Of a stretch of 35,117 nt of DNA, positions 8,031 through 16,827 are shown piece after piece (within the stretch, counting starts at the first letter, position 1; each line of letters opens with the position of its first letter). The notes beneath the pieces were generated by a model, which saw only the letters and a program-made list of their open reading frames with translations, had not been told where the DNA came from and did not search any database. The position numbers and the translations under genes are program-made. Origin of the DNA: WHSV01 sp050694055 (GTDB lineage Bacteria; Actinomycetota; CADDZG01; WHSQ01); assembly GCA_050694055.1 (NCBI GenBank), contig JBOGWX010000088.1, positions 1 to 35,117 of the forward strand, in the 5' to 3' direction.

Positions 8031-9044
8031 TCAGCCCACATCATGCTCGTGTCCTTCCGCCGCTGGTCGTTGCTCGGTTGTCACGCCATCGAAGTCCTCG
8101 AGAGCAAAGTGGCATGCGGCGAGTCGGTCCGGCAGCCACTCCTGGAGGGTCGGGTCGTCGTCGCGGCAGACGGGCTGAGCGATCGGACAGCGCGGGTGGA
8201 ACTCGCACCCCGGTGGAGGCCGGGTCGGATCCGGCGGTTCTCCCTCCAGCGCGATTCTGCCTTTCTTCTTCTTGATGGAGGGTGTGGCCGACATCAAGGC
8301 GCGCGTGTAGGGATGGAGCGGTCGGCGGTAGAGGTCGGCGGCGTCTGCAATTTCGACGATCTCCCCGAGATACATGACCGCGATCCTGTGACTCATGTAC
8401 CTCACGACGCCGAGGTCGTGGGAGATGAAGATGTAGCTCAACCCGTGCTTACGTTGGAGGTCTTTCATGAGGTTGAGAATCTGGGCTTGAATCGACACAT
8501 CGAGTGATGACACCGCCTCATCCGCGATGATGAGGGAGGGATGCACGGCCAGAGCACGAGCGATGCCGACCCTTTGCCGTTGGCCACCGCTGAGCTGATG
8601 CGGATACTTGTCCGCGAGGTCTGACTTGAGTCCCACGTCCCCGAGCAAGCCTTCGACTGTCCGATCGATCTCGCTCGGGTCGCCCAGCCCGTGGATGAGC
8701 AGTGGCTCGGCGACGATGCGGTGGATCCTCATGCGCGGAGGAAGCGACGTGTAGGGGTCCTGGAAGACCATCTGCGCGGATCTCCGAAGCGACCTTGCGT
8801 CGCCCTCCCGCACGGATTTCCCCTTGAAGCGGATCTCACCCTCTGTGGGAACTTCGAGGAACATGAGCGTACGGGCAAGCGTCGACTTACCGCATCCGCT
8901 TTCTCCCACGAGTCCGAGAGTCTCGCCCTCGCGGACCTCGAACGAGACACCATTGACGGCACGAACCTCTCGGCTGGCGCGCCCGAAGGTTCGCTTCGTT
9001 GTAAATGTCTTCCGCAGGTCCTGGACCTCGAGGAGAGCTGTCAT
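8031..9044 (-). CDS. Peptide-type ABC importer ATPase (DppF/OppF-like)
   Basis: This cytoplasmic ATPase of an oligopeptide/dipeptide-class importer has Walker A GESGCGKST at 47-55, Q-loop Q95, signature LSGGQ at 151-155, and Walker B LIIADEA at 171-177. The Opp/Dpp C-terminal domain has the Cys cluster CEFHPRC...C...C known to bind an iron-sulfur cluster in some relatives. The start is placed at the ATG at 9044, where ATGA overlaps the stop of the upstream gene. The longer open frame to 9164 lies inside that gene and does not resemble an ABC N-terminus. Walker B ends in DEA instead of the common DEP, a change seen in other DppF-like proteins. Last gene of the importer operon. Confidence 0.93.
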   Translation of the reverse strand: MTALLEVQDLRKTFTTKRTFGRASREVRAVNGVSFEVREGETLGLVGESGCGKSTLARTLMFLEVPTEGEIRFKGKSVREGDARSLRRSAQMVFQDPYTSLPPRMRIHRIVAEPLLIHGLGDPSEIDRTVEGLLGDVGLKSDLADKYPHQLSGGQRQRVGIARALAVHPSLIIADEAVSSLDVSIQAQILNLMKDLQRKHGLSYIFISHDLGVVRYMSHRIAVMYLGEIVEIADAADLYRRPLHPYTRALMSATPSIKKKKGRIALEGEPPDPTRPPPGCEFHPRCPIAQPVCRDDDPTLQEWLPDRLAACHFALEDFDGVTTEQRPAAEGHEHDVG

Positions 9045-11026
9045 CCGAGGCGCACCGCCTCGGGTTGGCTTTCGTGGCAGAGGTGGCACGCCGCGGTGTG
9101 ACCAGGTCCGATCTGAGCATGCTCCGGATCGACTTCCCAGCACACATCCATCACCTCGGGACACCGGGTCGCGAAGGGACAGCCCTCAGGGACCGAGCTC
9201 GGATCGGCCAGCTCGCCACCGATCGCGTGGAGTGCTTCACCTTCCATTTCCGGTCGTGGCACAGATGCAATCAGCGCCTGGGTGTAGGGGTGCTTGGGAT
9301 CGGCGATCACCTCGGCCGCCGAACCCACCTCGCACACCTTGCCCGCGTACATGACGAGAAGGCGGTCGGCGTACTCGGACAGCAGCGCAATGTCGTGAGT
9401 AATGAAGATCAGACTGGTGTTGTGCTCATCCTTGAGTTTGCTCATCTCGTCGAGAATCTGAGCCTGGGTCGTGACGTCCAGCGCGGTTGTGGGCTCATCG
9501 GCGATGAGCAAGTCGGCTTCAACAGCAATGGACATCGCGATCATCACCCGCTGATTCATGCCACCGCTGAGCTGGAAGGGGTACTGGCGCAGCACCCGGT
9601 CGGGGTTGCCGATTCCGGCCGAGAGCAGGGACTCGCGCGCCATCCGCTGCGCCGCTTCCCGGCCGACCTGCGCGTTCCGCCTGATTGCCTCTGTCATCTG
9701 AAACCCGATTGTCAGCACTGGATTGAGCGATGACGTCGGATTTTGGAAGATCATCGCGATTCTCTTGCCGCGCAACTCCCGCACGGTCTTGTGCGCGGCT
9801 CTCGTGAGGTCGGCTCCGTCGAAGAGGATCTCGCCTGCCGTCACACGCCCCGGCGGATCGAGAAGCTGGATCAGCGCAAGCGCCGTGACCGACTTGCCGG
9901 ATCCACTCTCGCCCACGATGCCGAGAGTCTCGCCGCTCTCGACATTGAAGGTCACGTCTCGTACGGCGTGGACAGTTGCGTCGCCGCCGGGGAAATCCAC
10001 ACTGAGGTTACGCACGCGCAGCAGTGAGTGCCCGGCCGCCCCTGCTTCCTGGTCGAGTGCTTCCACGCGATTTTGAGGACCGAGCACCTGCCGGCGGAAA
10101 CGCCCCTTGCTCGCGCGCGGGTTGAGTAGATCACCCAGCCCATCCGCCAGCAAGTTGATGCTCAGTACGGTGACGAGAATCGCAGCGCCCGGCAGAATCG
10201 CCAGCCATGGATTCACGGCCATGAACTGACGTCCTTCGGCGAGGATGCCTCCCCAGGACGGCCGTGGCAGCGGCACCCCGAAGCCTAGGAAACTCAGGGT
10301 TGATTCCACAATCACGAGATAGCCCAGATCCAATAGTGCGATCACCGGCACGACCTGCCAGACCGACGGCAGGATGTACCGAAGCAGAAGACGGGGGCTC
10401 TTCGCGCCAAGAGCACGCGCTGCGGTCACGTAATCCTTGCTTCGTTCAGCAAGCACCCGACTTCGCACGACGCGCGCGTAGATGATCCACCCGGGAATAC
10501 CCATGACCAACGTGAGTTTCAGGAGTGTGCGGTCTGGAGACATGCCCAGGATGGCGATCGCCAGCAAGATGAACGGGAAGGCAAGCTGGATGTCTCCAAG
10601 CCGCATCAGCAGGGAATCCATCCACTTCCCGAAGAAGCCGGCCACCAGCCCCGTAATAAGTCCTAGGCTGGACCCGATCAGAGCGGCTCCGACGCTGATA
10701 ACAAGCGAGTAGCGGGCACCGTAGATGAGACGGCTGGCTATGTCTCTACCAACTGCATCTGTGCCCAGAGGATGCTCGGGCGAGTTTCCGTCCGTCCACA
10801 TGGGTGGCAGCAGCGACTTGCTCAGATCCTGTGTGAGTGGATCTCGAGGAGCAACGAGCGGAGCGAAGATCGCAACCAGAACGATCAAAGAGAACACGAT
10901 CAGCCCCACCATCGCCGTCTTGCGACTCATGAGGCCCCGCAGCGCGAAGGCTCCCGAGGAGCGAAGTCTTCCGGCGGCGATCCCGCTCAGTCGATCGCCG
11001 GCTTGGGCCTGCCCGACGTCGCTCAC
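9041..11026 (-). CDS. Fused ABC permease-ATPase (DppC-DppD-like)
   Basis: One 661-residue ORF joins two importer subunits. Residues 1 to about 305 are a DppC-type inner-membrane permease, with several membrane helices and the EAA coupling loop near YVTAARALGAKSPRLLLRYI at 199-218. After a linker at about 305-335 comes a DppD-type ATPase with Walker A GESGSGKS at 372-379, signature LSGGM at 486-490, Walker B LLIADEP at 506-512, and the C-terminal Cys-containing Opp/Dpp domain (CPFATRC). Fusions of this kind are known in the peptide/nickel importer family, so this is a real architecture and not a missed stop. Its start overlaps the DppB-like stop and its stop overlaps the DppF-like start, each by ATGA. 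Confidence 0.92.
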   Translation of the reverse strand: MSDVGQAQAGDRLSGIAAGRLRSSGAFALRGLMSRKTAMVGLIVFSLIVLVAIFAPLVAPRDPLTQDLSKSLLPPMWTDGNSPEHPLGTDAVGRDIASRLIYGARYSLVISVGAALIGSSLGLITGLVAGFFGKWMDSLLMRLGDIQLAFPFILLAIAILGMSPDRTLLKLTLVMGIPGWIIYARVVRSRVLAERSKDYVTAARALGAKSPRLLLRYILPSVWQVVPVIALLDLGYLVIVESTLSFLGFGVPLPRPSWGGILAEGRQFMAVNPWLAILPGAAILVTVLSINLLADGLGDLLNPRASKGRFRRQVLGPQNRVEALDQEAGAAGHSLLRVRNLSVDFPGGDATVHAVRDVTFNVESGETLGIVGESGSGKSVTALALIQLLDPPGRVTAGEILFDGADLTRAAHKTVRELRGKRIAMIFQNPTSSLNPVLTIGFQMTEAIRRNAQVGREAAQRMARESLLSAGIGNPDRVLRQYPFQLSGGMNQRVMIAMSIAVEADLLIADEPTTALDVTTQAQILDEMSKLKDEHNTSLIFITHDIALLSEYADRLLVMYAGKVCEVGSAAEVIADPKHPYTQALIASVPRPEMEGEALHAIGGELADPSSVPEGCPFATRCPEVMDVCWEVDPEHAQIGPGHTAACHLCHESQPEAVRLG

Positions 11027-11949
11027 GTAGAGGTCGCCCGGATCCTGGGATCGAGCGCAGCGTAAATCATGTCCACGACGAAGTTGATGAGCACGAAGGC
11101 TGTCGCCGCGACAAGAACACCCCCCTGGATCACGGGGAAATCACGACTTGCAACCGCGTTGAGGGTGAGCTTGCCAAGGCCCGGCCAGTTGAAGATGAAC
11201 TCAACGACGTAAGAGCCGGCAAGCACGAAGCCCGTTTGCAATCCAATCAGCGTCACCAGAGGCAACGACGCGACCTTCAGGGTGTGTATGAAGAGAACGC
11301 GGCGTTCCGGAACGCCTCTGGCGCGCGCTGCTCTCACGAAGTCCTCACTCAGCGTCTCGAGGAATGACTGACGGACCGTCCTGATCAGAACTGGGGTGAG
11401 GGTCACGGACAGGGTTGCGACCGGTAGCACGAAGCTCTCCGGACCCGTCATATCGATCGCCGGGAGCAGTCCGAGATTGAACGAGAAGATCAGCACGAGT
11501 ACGACCGCGAGCCAGAAGTTCGGTGTCGAGAGGCCCAGCGACACGTAAACGAGGATCGCTCTGTCGATCAAGCCGTTCGGCCTCAGGGCGGCCGCTATCC
11601 CCAGGGCGATTCCCATGATCGATGAGACGAGGATGGCCAGCGCTCCGAGCGCCAGCGTGTTGGGGAGGGCGCGGAGCACTTCCTGGAGTACTGGTTGCGA
11701 TCCCTGAAAGGACATCCCCAGATCACCCCGCGCGATTCCCCCCAGGTAGTCGAAGTACTGCACAAACAGCGGTTTGTCGGTGCCGAGCTCCTCCCGAATG
11801 TTCTCCACGACTGATTCTGGCGTTCCTGGAGGATTCATCAGCCGCGCTGGATCACCCCCGGTCAGACGGAGAACGAAGAACGTCGCAGTCACAACGCCGA
11901 ATACAACCAGGAGCATCTGCGCCGACCTGGCGAACATCCGGCCCGACAT
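11023..11949 (-). CDS. ABC permease (DppB-like)
   Basis: This 308-residue inner-membrane subunit of the importer begins with a membrane helix (AQMLLVVFGVVTATFFVLRL) and the family GGDP segment. A cluster of membrane helices follows, with the EAA loop near SEDFVRAARARGVPERRVLFIHTLK. It would pair with the permease half of the fused gene downstream to form the channel. It starts 2 bp after the substrate-binding protein stop, with a GGAGGG ribosome site overlapping that stop region. It ends in a 4-bp overlap with the fused permease-ATPase. Length and topology are normal for DppB/OppB. Confidence 0.93.
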   Translation of the reverse strand: MSGRMFARSAQMLLVVFGVVTATFFVLRLTGGDPARLMNPPGTPESVVENIREELGTDKPLFVQYFDYLGGIARGDLGMSFQGSQPVLQEVLRALPNTLALGALAILVSSIMGIALGIAAALRPNGLIDRAILVYVSLGLSTPNFWLAVVLVLIFSFNLGLLPAIDMTGPESFVLPVATLSVTLTPVLIRTVRQSFLETLSEDFVRAARARGVPERRVLFIHTLKVASLPLVTLIGLQTGFVLAGSYVVEFIFNWPGLGKLTLNAVASRDFPVIQGGVLVAATAFVLINFVVDMIYAALDPRIRATST

Positions 11950-11951
11950 CT

Positions 11952-13523
11952 CTAGCCCTCCGTTAGTCGCGCCGGGTAGAAATACGTCGTGAAGTCGGGA
12001 TGAATCGCCAAGCCTTCTAGGTTCGCCGAGTGCCCGATGGAAAAGTCACTGTTGTAGAGAGGCACGTGCCAGGATTCCTCCCACATGTGCGACTGCAGCT
12101 CCGCGTAGACCTCCTCGCGCCGTTGCTGGTCCAGGGTCGTCATACCCTCTTTCACGAGCTGCTCGATCTGCTCGTCTTCCCAGAACCATACGAACGGCGG
12201 CGCATAGACCTGAGCCGCCTGATGCGGGTCACCGTTGCTGCTCCAACTAAGGTGGTACATCGCTCCGGTTCCGTTGTCGCTGAAGATGTCGTCGATCATC
12301 CCCGCGACGTCCGACGTTACGACCTTCGGCTTGAGGCCAACCTGCTCCATCGAGTCCGCGATCGAGGACACGACCTGCTCTGCACGCGGCAGGAATCCAG
12401 TCGCAACCCAAAGCTCGAACTCCGGCCCCCCGTCGGGTTCGCCGGCTGCCTCGAGCTCCTGCTCGACCATGTCGGGGTCGAAGCCGTAGGCCGGCTCCTG
12501 AGCTTGGTGGAACTGGGTCTCTTGGGGCAGATAGCTCGTGGCTACCGCGCTCTCGCCCTGCACCAGCTCATCTGCGATGGCCTGCCGGTCGATCGCCCAG
12601 TTGACCGCAGTTCGGAAGTTGGGATTCTCGTCCCAAACATCCAGACGGCCGGGACGGACCCATATGTTTACGCTCTCGATACCAGTTACGGACGTCAGCT
12701 CGGCACTGGGATTGCCTGCGACAGTCTCCAGGTGCTCTGGCGGGACCCTGTCGATCGCGTGGGCTTGGCCGGACATGAGAGCGCTTAGCCTCGTCTGTGG
12801 ATCTTGGACGAATTCCCATACCAACTCTTGGATCTGGGCGGGCTCGCGCCAGTAGTCCATGTTCGCCTCCATCGTCTTCTTGGAGCGCGCATCGTCGACG
12901 AGCATGAAGGGCCCGGTTCCATTCGGCGTCTCCTCGAGACGGCTGTCATCTCCCTCGAGCCATTCCGCCGAGACGATCGGCGTGTCGCCGAGCTGCGGAA
13001 GGAGGGGAGCAAAGGGCCCATCCGTCTTCAGCCGAACTGTGAGGTCGTCAACAAGCTCGACTGTGGTCGGCACCCAGTTCTGCGACGTCACGGTCTCGGT
13101 GTTCGTCGCGCCCGAGGCCAACTCGACCGAAGCCTTGACGTCTTCGGCGGTGAAGTCCTGGCCTTCATGGAACGTGACGCCCTCACGGAGCTCGAACTCC
13201 CACGTGGTGTCGTCGATCTGGTCCCATGAGGTGGCCAGCATCGGCTCTGCCTCGGTCAGGTCGCCGTTGGGGAAGGTGACGAGGTAGTCGTAGATCTGCC
13301 CCTCGAGCCGGGCCTGGCTCTGGGCGGTCGACTGATAAGGCACCCAATCGGCCCAGAAGTTCTCCGCGATCAGGAATCTAACGCTCCCCGAGGGACCGCT
13401 CGCTCCATCTTCAGCCTCTCCGTCACCTCCCCCTCCGAAGCAGGCCGCTGCCAGAAGACCGACGGTAGCGATGATGACCAGGACTCGCACGAGCCGCGTC
13501 CTGTCCCCCAACAAGGATCGCAT
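11952..13523 (-). CDS. Family 5 solute-binding lipoprotein (DppA/OppA-like)
   Basis: This 523-residue extracytoplasmic receptor of the importer has a basic N-terminus, a hydrophobic helix and the lipobox LAAAC with lipidated Cys at C28. A GGGGDGEAED linker follows. The mature part has SBP_bac_5 features, including ATSWDQIDDTTWEFELREGVTF near the start. It is the first gene of the four-gene importer operon, and GGGGGATGGA precedes the ATG. Family 5 receptors bind peptides, nickel, opines, sugars or other amides, so the ligand is not decided by the sequence. Its neighbours (M81 peptidase, amidohydrolase) favour a peptide- or amide-like ligand. Confidence 0.92.
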   Translation of the reverse strand: MRSLLGDRTRLVRVLVIIATVGLLAAACFGGGGDGEAEDGASGPSGSVRFLIAENFWADWVPYQSTAQSQARLEGQIYDYLVTFPNGDLTEAEPMLATSWDQIDDTTWEFELREGVTFHEGQDFTAEDVKASVELASGATNTETVTSQNWVPTTVELVDDLTVRLKTDGPFAPLLPQLGDTPIVSAEWLEGDDSRLEETPNGTGPFMLVDDARSKKTMEANMDYWREPAQIQELVWEFVQDPQTRLSALMSGQAHAIDRVPPEHLETVAGNPSAELTSVTGIESVNIWVRPGRLDVWDENPNFRTAVNWAIDRQAIADELVQGESAVATSYLPQETQFHQAQEPAYGFDPDMVEQELEAAGEPDGGPEFELWVATGFLPRAEQVVSSIADSMEQVGLKPKVVTSDVAGMIDDIFSDNGTGAMYHLSWSSNGDPHQAAQVYAPPFVWFWEDEQIEQLVKEGMTTLDQQRREEVYAELQSHMWEESWHVPLYNSDFSIGHSANLEGLAIHPDFTTYFYPARLTEG

Positions 13524-13772
13524 TCCATCCCCCCGTTCACCGATTTGGTCCCGGAGGCGCCACGGAAGCTCTGTGCCCTGGCCCAGGTTCGGGCGCTGGT
13601 TCGAGCGCTCTCCCGTCCTCCGGACTGTTTTACTAGATGAAGAGCCTGTCCCGCTCAGTGGATAAGCTACGAAGGCTGGGGGAGAATGTCAACTCTTGCC
13701 GCAGACAGGTTTGGTTCCCGGTTCAGGCTCAGTCCCATCCGGAACCGGGGGCAGAGAGAGGAGGGCCGGGGA
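13524..13772. other. Regulatory gap between importer operon and FAH remnant
   Basis: This 249-bp gap has no gene. It must carry the minus-strand promoter of the importer operon; TAGTAAA on that strand near 13630 is an AT-rich candidate -10, unproven. CCCGGTTC (13717-13724) and GAACCGGG (13742-13749) form an 8-bp inverted repeat with a 17-nt loop, possibly an operator for the gene that decayed to its right. Confidence 0.3.
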
Positions 13773-14306
13773 ATGAAACTGGTTTCGTTTTAGCGGCGGA
13801 TTCGGGCGGCTCGAGAGCGACCTGACAACTCCCATGGGCTTGGATCTTTGCGCGTATTCATCCTCAGACACGCCTAACTCCGTTGTGGGCCACGGCGAGC
13901 CGGTAAAGATTCCCCCGGCCGCTCGAGAGGTGGATTTCGAAGCCGAGCTCGCAGTCGTCATCGGAAAGCCCGCGACCCGAGTCACCGAGGAGAACGCCCT
14001 GTCCCATGTCGCCGGGTACATGTGCGCGAACGACGTCAGCGCAAGAGATTTGCAATTCGGCAACAGCGGTCAGTGGATGCGCGGTAAAGCGATCGATGCT
14101 TTCCTGCCCTGCGGCCCGCACCTCGTCACTGCTGACTCATCGCATTCATCACCCTAACCATGACCCTTGAGCCAGGAGATCTGATCCTCACCGGAACGCC
14201 CGCCGGGATTGGTTCGACGCACGAACCACCGCGTCTCCTCGGGCCGGGCGACGACGTCAAAGTAGAGATAGAAGGAGTTGGATCACTCACCAACCCCGTT
14301 ACCTAG
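13773..14306 (+). pseudogene. Decayed fumarylacetoacetate-hydrolase-family gene
   Basis: A start with an AGAGGAGG site gives MKLVSF followed by a stop. Shifting frame gives SGGFGRLESD and then the open stretch from 13834, with HGEPVKIPP, VDFEAELAVVIGKPATRV and AGYMCANDVSARDLQ. These are the hallmark metal- and substrate-site segments of the FAH family. The frame then fails near 14130, and the C-terminus resumes as LIAFITLT plus MTLEPGDLILTGTPAGIG, ending at TAG 14304-14306. Segments normally found near the N-terminus and before LIAF are missing. So an FAH-type hydrolase, usually cleaving C-C bonds of acylpyruvates, existed here and was lost through at least one frameshift and one or two deletions. 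Confidence 0.8.
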
Positions 14307-14372
14307 TCTAGTGTCTCTCAAATAACTTGACGTGGGCTTGCTCGCACCCTAAAAGGCTGAGTTCGCCCCCCG

Positions 14373-15425
14373 TCAGTTGAAGGCCGGTATCACGTCGTCG
14401 TGGATGAGCTGTAGCTGGCCCTTAACGTCAGGTACGCCTTCGAGTTCCTGGCCGGTGAAGTGCTTGACGAGGAACGGGTCGGTGACGGACGCGATGACGT
14501 GGTTGATTCCGGCCGGGATGATGTTGCTCTTGAGCTTGTCGACGCACTCCTCGGGTGTCCCCGAGACCGAGAGGGCGTCGCCCAACTCCGATGTCGTGAG
14601 TTCGAGAGCCCGATTGACGTCGCCACTTGCGAACGCATCGGTGATGGGTTGAAGGCTCTCGTATTCGATTCCGTGACGCTCGACCTGACTCTTGGGCATT
14701 GCGGGGATGTAGAAGGCGGCCATGATGCGCGCCGCTTCCTTCGCAGCCTTCGAGTCGGGTCCACACGCCCAGATGAGCCAGGCGCCGATGTCGAGGTCAT
14801 CGGGATTACGACCGGCTTTCGTGGCTCCGGACTTGACGTGCTTGACCACGTAGTCGTAGTTCTCGCGCGAGTAGCCGCACGCGTGGTGCATGCCGTCGGC
14901 TAGCTCGCCCGCTGCTTCGAATGACTTGGGCCCCCCCATGGCCCCCATCTTGAGCGGAAGGTGTTCCTGCACGGGTCGGGCCGCCGTGAACATACCCGTG
15001 TAAGTAAAGAACTCACCTTCGAACGTGATCACTCCCTCGTCGAGGAAGGTGCGCATCACGTGAAGCCCTTCTTTCACTCGCGCTAAGGGTTTCGAGGTCG
15101 TCCACGGGATGTGGTACTGGTTCAACATCACGAGATTCCCGAAGCTCACGACCGCTTCGGCGCGACCGTTGGTAAGTTCGTCGAGCGTTGCCAGCGATTG
15201 AGCGATCAGGGTGGGCTCACGCAAGATGACGTGCGTGACGTTGGGGCCGAAGCGAATGTTCTTGGTTTTGTCGGCCGCGGCGGCGAACAGCAGCCACATG
15301 TCCTTGTGATAGGTCTCGTCGACGCTGTAACACGCGTAGAACCCGAGGTCGTCGGCGGTCTTGATCATGTCGATCGAGTCCCCCAAGGGATACGCCGGCA
15401 CCTGCACGTAGCTGAACTTGACCAT
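14373..15425 (-). CDS. LLM-class (F420-type) oxidoreductase
   Basis: This 350-residue luciferase-like monooxygenase-fold enzyme most resembles methylenetetrahydromethanopterin-reductase-type F420-dependent proteins. Visible family segments are AYPLGDSIDMIKTADDLGF at the N-terminus, NIRFGPNVTHVILREPTLIAQSLATLDELTNGRA cut across the core, and the C-terminal SGTPEECVDKL. The ATG at 15425 is preferred over the GTG at 15428, because GAGAGG stands 7 bp before the ATG. It is divergent from the Fe-S oxidoreductase operon across a 127-bp gap. It probably oxidises or reduces a substrate or intermediate of the locus using F420 or a flavin. Cofactor choice is inferred from the family only. Confidence 0.85.
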   Translation of the reverse strand: MVKFSYVQVPAYPLGDSIDMIKTADDLGFYACYSVDETYHKDMWLLFAAAADKTKNIRFGPNVTHVILREPTLIAQSLATLDELTNGRAEAVVSFGNLVMLNQYHIPWTTSKPLARVKEGLHVMRTFLDEGVITFEGEFFTYTGMFTAARPVQEHLPLKMGAMGGPKSFEAAGELADGMHHACGYSRENYDYVVKHVKSGATKAGRNPDDLDIGAWLIWACGPDSKAAKEAARIMAAFYIPAMPKSQVERHGIEYESLQPITDAFASGDVNRALELTTSELGDALSVSGTPEECVDKLKSNIIPAGINHVIASVTDPFLVKHFTGQELEGVPDVKGQLQLIHDDVIPAFN

Positions 15426-15552
15426 CACTCATCCTCTCTTTCGCCCCGTTAGCCTTGGGATATCACTTAGTCACATGCTCAGGCAAGTCTTGGAATCGCG
15501 TGCGGCTGAGGATAGAAAGAGGAGACGCTCACTCGGGGGAGAGGAAGTCTCG

Positions 15553-16827
15553 ATGACAGACATACGGGAGTCCGGAGACCGGACGTCGGTCGATGACGGA
15601 CGCCAAACCAACGGCCACGGACTCGAGGGCCTCACCGAGGAGTTCGTTGCGGAGTGGCGTGACTCGGCGTACGGGTGCTTCAGTTCCGGACATAAGTTCT
15701 GTCGCGAGGTTTGTCCGGTAATGCAGGTCACCCGCAACGAGAATCACACTCCCACCGCCTTCCACGCCAACATTGTCGCAATGGAGAAGGGTCACCTTGC
15801 GGTCGAGGACGTCGCCGAGGACTACATCCATTGCGTTCAGTGCGGGGCGTGCGAACTCAGGTGTCCGAACACACTGTTCACCGGCGACTTCTACCGCAAC
15901 CGCACGCGTACGGTCGATGTCGTCAAGGCGATGCGCGCCCTCGCCGTGGACTCCGGCGTGGAGCAGCCGAACTGGAAGCGTTGGGTCGAGGCGACTATGG
16001 CGGCCCGCAACGAGCCTGTCGCGAACGCCGTGAGCCAGGAAAGCGTGCGCGACTGGGCGGAGGGTCTCGCCATCCCGACGGGGGGCGAGACGATCCTGTT
16101 CGTCGATTGCGAGGCGGCGTTCTACCGTACGTCGGTCGCGCGCGCGACGGCCCTGGTTCTGAGAGAGGCCGGGGTGGAGTTCGGACTCATGCAGGAGCAA
16201 TGGTGCTGTGGGGGTCCGGCCGCCGAGATGGGCTACATCGAGCAGGCTCGCACGCTTGCCGAGCACAACCTTGCCGACTGGAGGTCGGTCGGGGCAACGC
16301 GCGTCATCACGCTAGACCCCCACGACTACATCTCCTTCACCGTCGATTACCCGAGCTATTTTGGAGATCAATACGACATCGAGATCGTGCACGTCACGGA
16401 GCTCGTCGCAGAGCTTGTGCGCGATGGCAAGCTTGCACTGACCCAGCCCGTTGAGCGGGTTGTGACTTATCACGACGCCTGCCGGCTCAACAAGCGGAAG
16501 GGTATCTACAAGTCGCCGCGCGAGATTCTGCGTGCGATACCCGGTCTCACTTTCAAAGACGTCGACCACGTTACACAGTGGTCCTACTGTTCTGGAGCGG
16601 GCGGAGGGATGCGCATCGAACGCCCCGAGATCGCCGACGAGATCGCTCGAAGGCGAATGGAGAAGGCCGCCGATCTCGTGATCGATACGCTTGTTAGCGC
16701 ATGTGTATGGTCCGAGCGCCCGCTGTCCGAGCGAGGTGCGGATCGAAACCCGTCGATCGAGGTGCGGGATCTGATGGAGTTGGTCGCCGATTCAGCGGGA
16801 CTCGATTACGGAGGTGTGCAAAGGTGA
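15553..16827 (+). CDS. GlcF/HdrD-like iron-sulfur oxidoreductase subunit
   Basis: This 424-residue protein is the electron-transfer partner of the flavoprotein that follows. Residues 42-54 (C-x7-C-x3-CP) and 94-104 (CVQCGACELRCP) are Fe-S motifs; the first has three visible Cys before Pro, so its fourth ligand may be elsewhere. Two CCG domains follow, with WCCGGP at 217-222, and C310 plus YCSGAGGG at 345-352, where CCG is altered to YCSG. The start is set at the ATG at 15553, because GAGAGGAAG precedes it and the upstream frame (from 15475) is not family-like. It overlaps the next gene by GTGA. Likely role: passing electrons from a hydroxy-acid dehydrogenase to the quinone pool. Confidence 0.88.
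   Translation: MTDIRESGDRTSVDDGRQTNGHGLEGLTEEFVAEWRDSAYGCFSSGHKFCREVCPVMQVTRNENHTPTAFHANIVAMEKGHLAVEDVAEDYIHCVQCGACELRCPNTLFTGDFYRNRTRTVDVVKAMRALAVDSGVEQPNWKRWVEATMAARNEPVANAVSQESVRDWAEGLAIPTGGETILFVDCEAAFYRTSVARATALVLREAGVEFGLMQEQWCCGGPAAEMGYIEQARTLAEHNLADWRSVGATRVITLDPHDYISFTVDYPSYFGDQYDIEIVHVTELVAELVRDGKLALTQPVERVVTYHDACRLNKRKGIYKSPREILRAIPGLTFKDVDHVTQWSYCSGAGGGMRIERPEIADEIARRRMEKAADLVIDTLVSACVWSERPLSERGADRNPSIEVRDLMELVADSAGLDYGGVQR

Noticed and set aside
6440..8044. 534-residue open frame on the minus strand
   Set aside because: It runs antisense across the whole MlrC gene, has no recognisable domain and is the usual long shadow frame of high-GC coding DNA.
9045..9164. Longer N-terminus for the DppF-like ATPase
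   Set aside because: It overlaps the fused permease-ATPase gene by 40 codons without similarity to ABC proteins; the ATGA overlap at 9041-9044 is the normal coupling.
15418..15552. Longer N-terminus for the GlcF-like protein
   Set aside because: The extra 45 residues are not family-like, overlap the divergent gene start, and a better ribosome site precedes the ATG at 15553.
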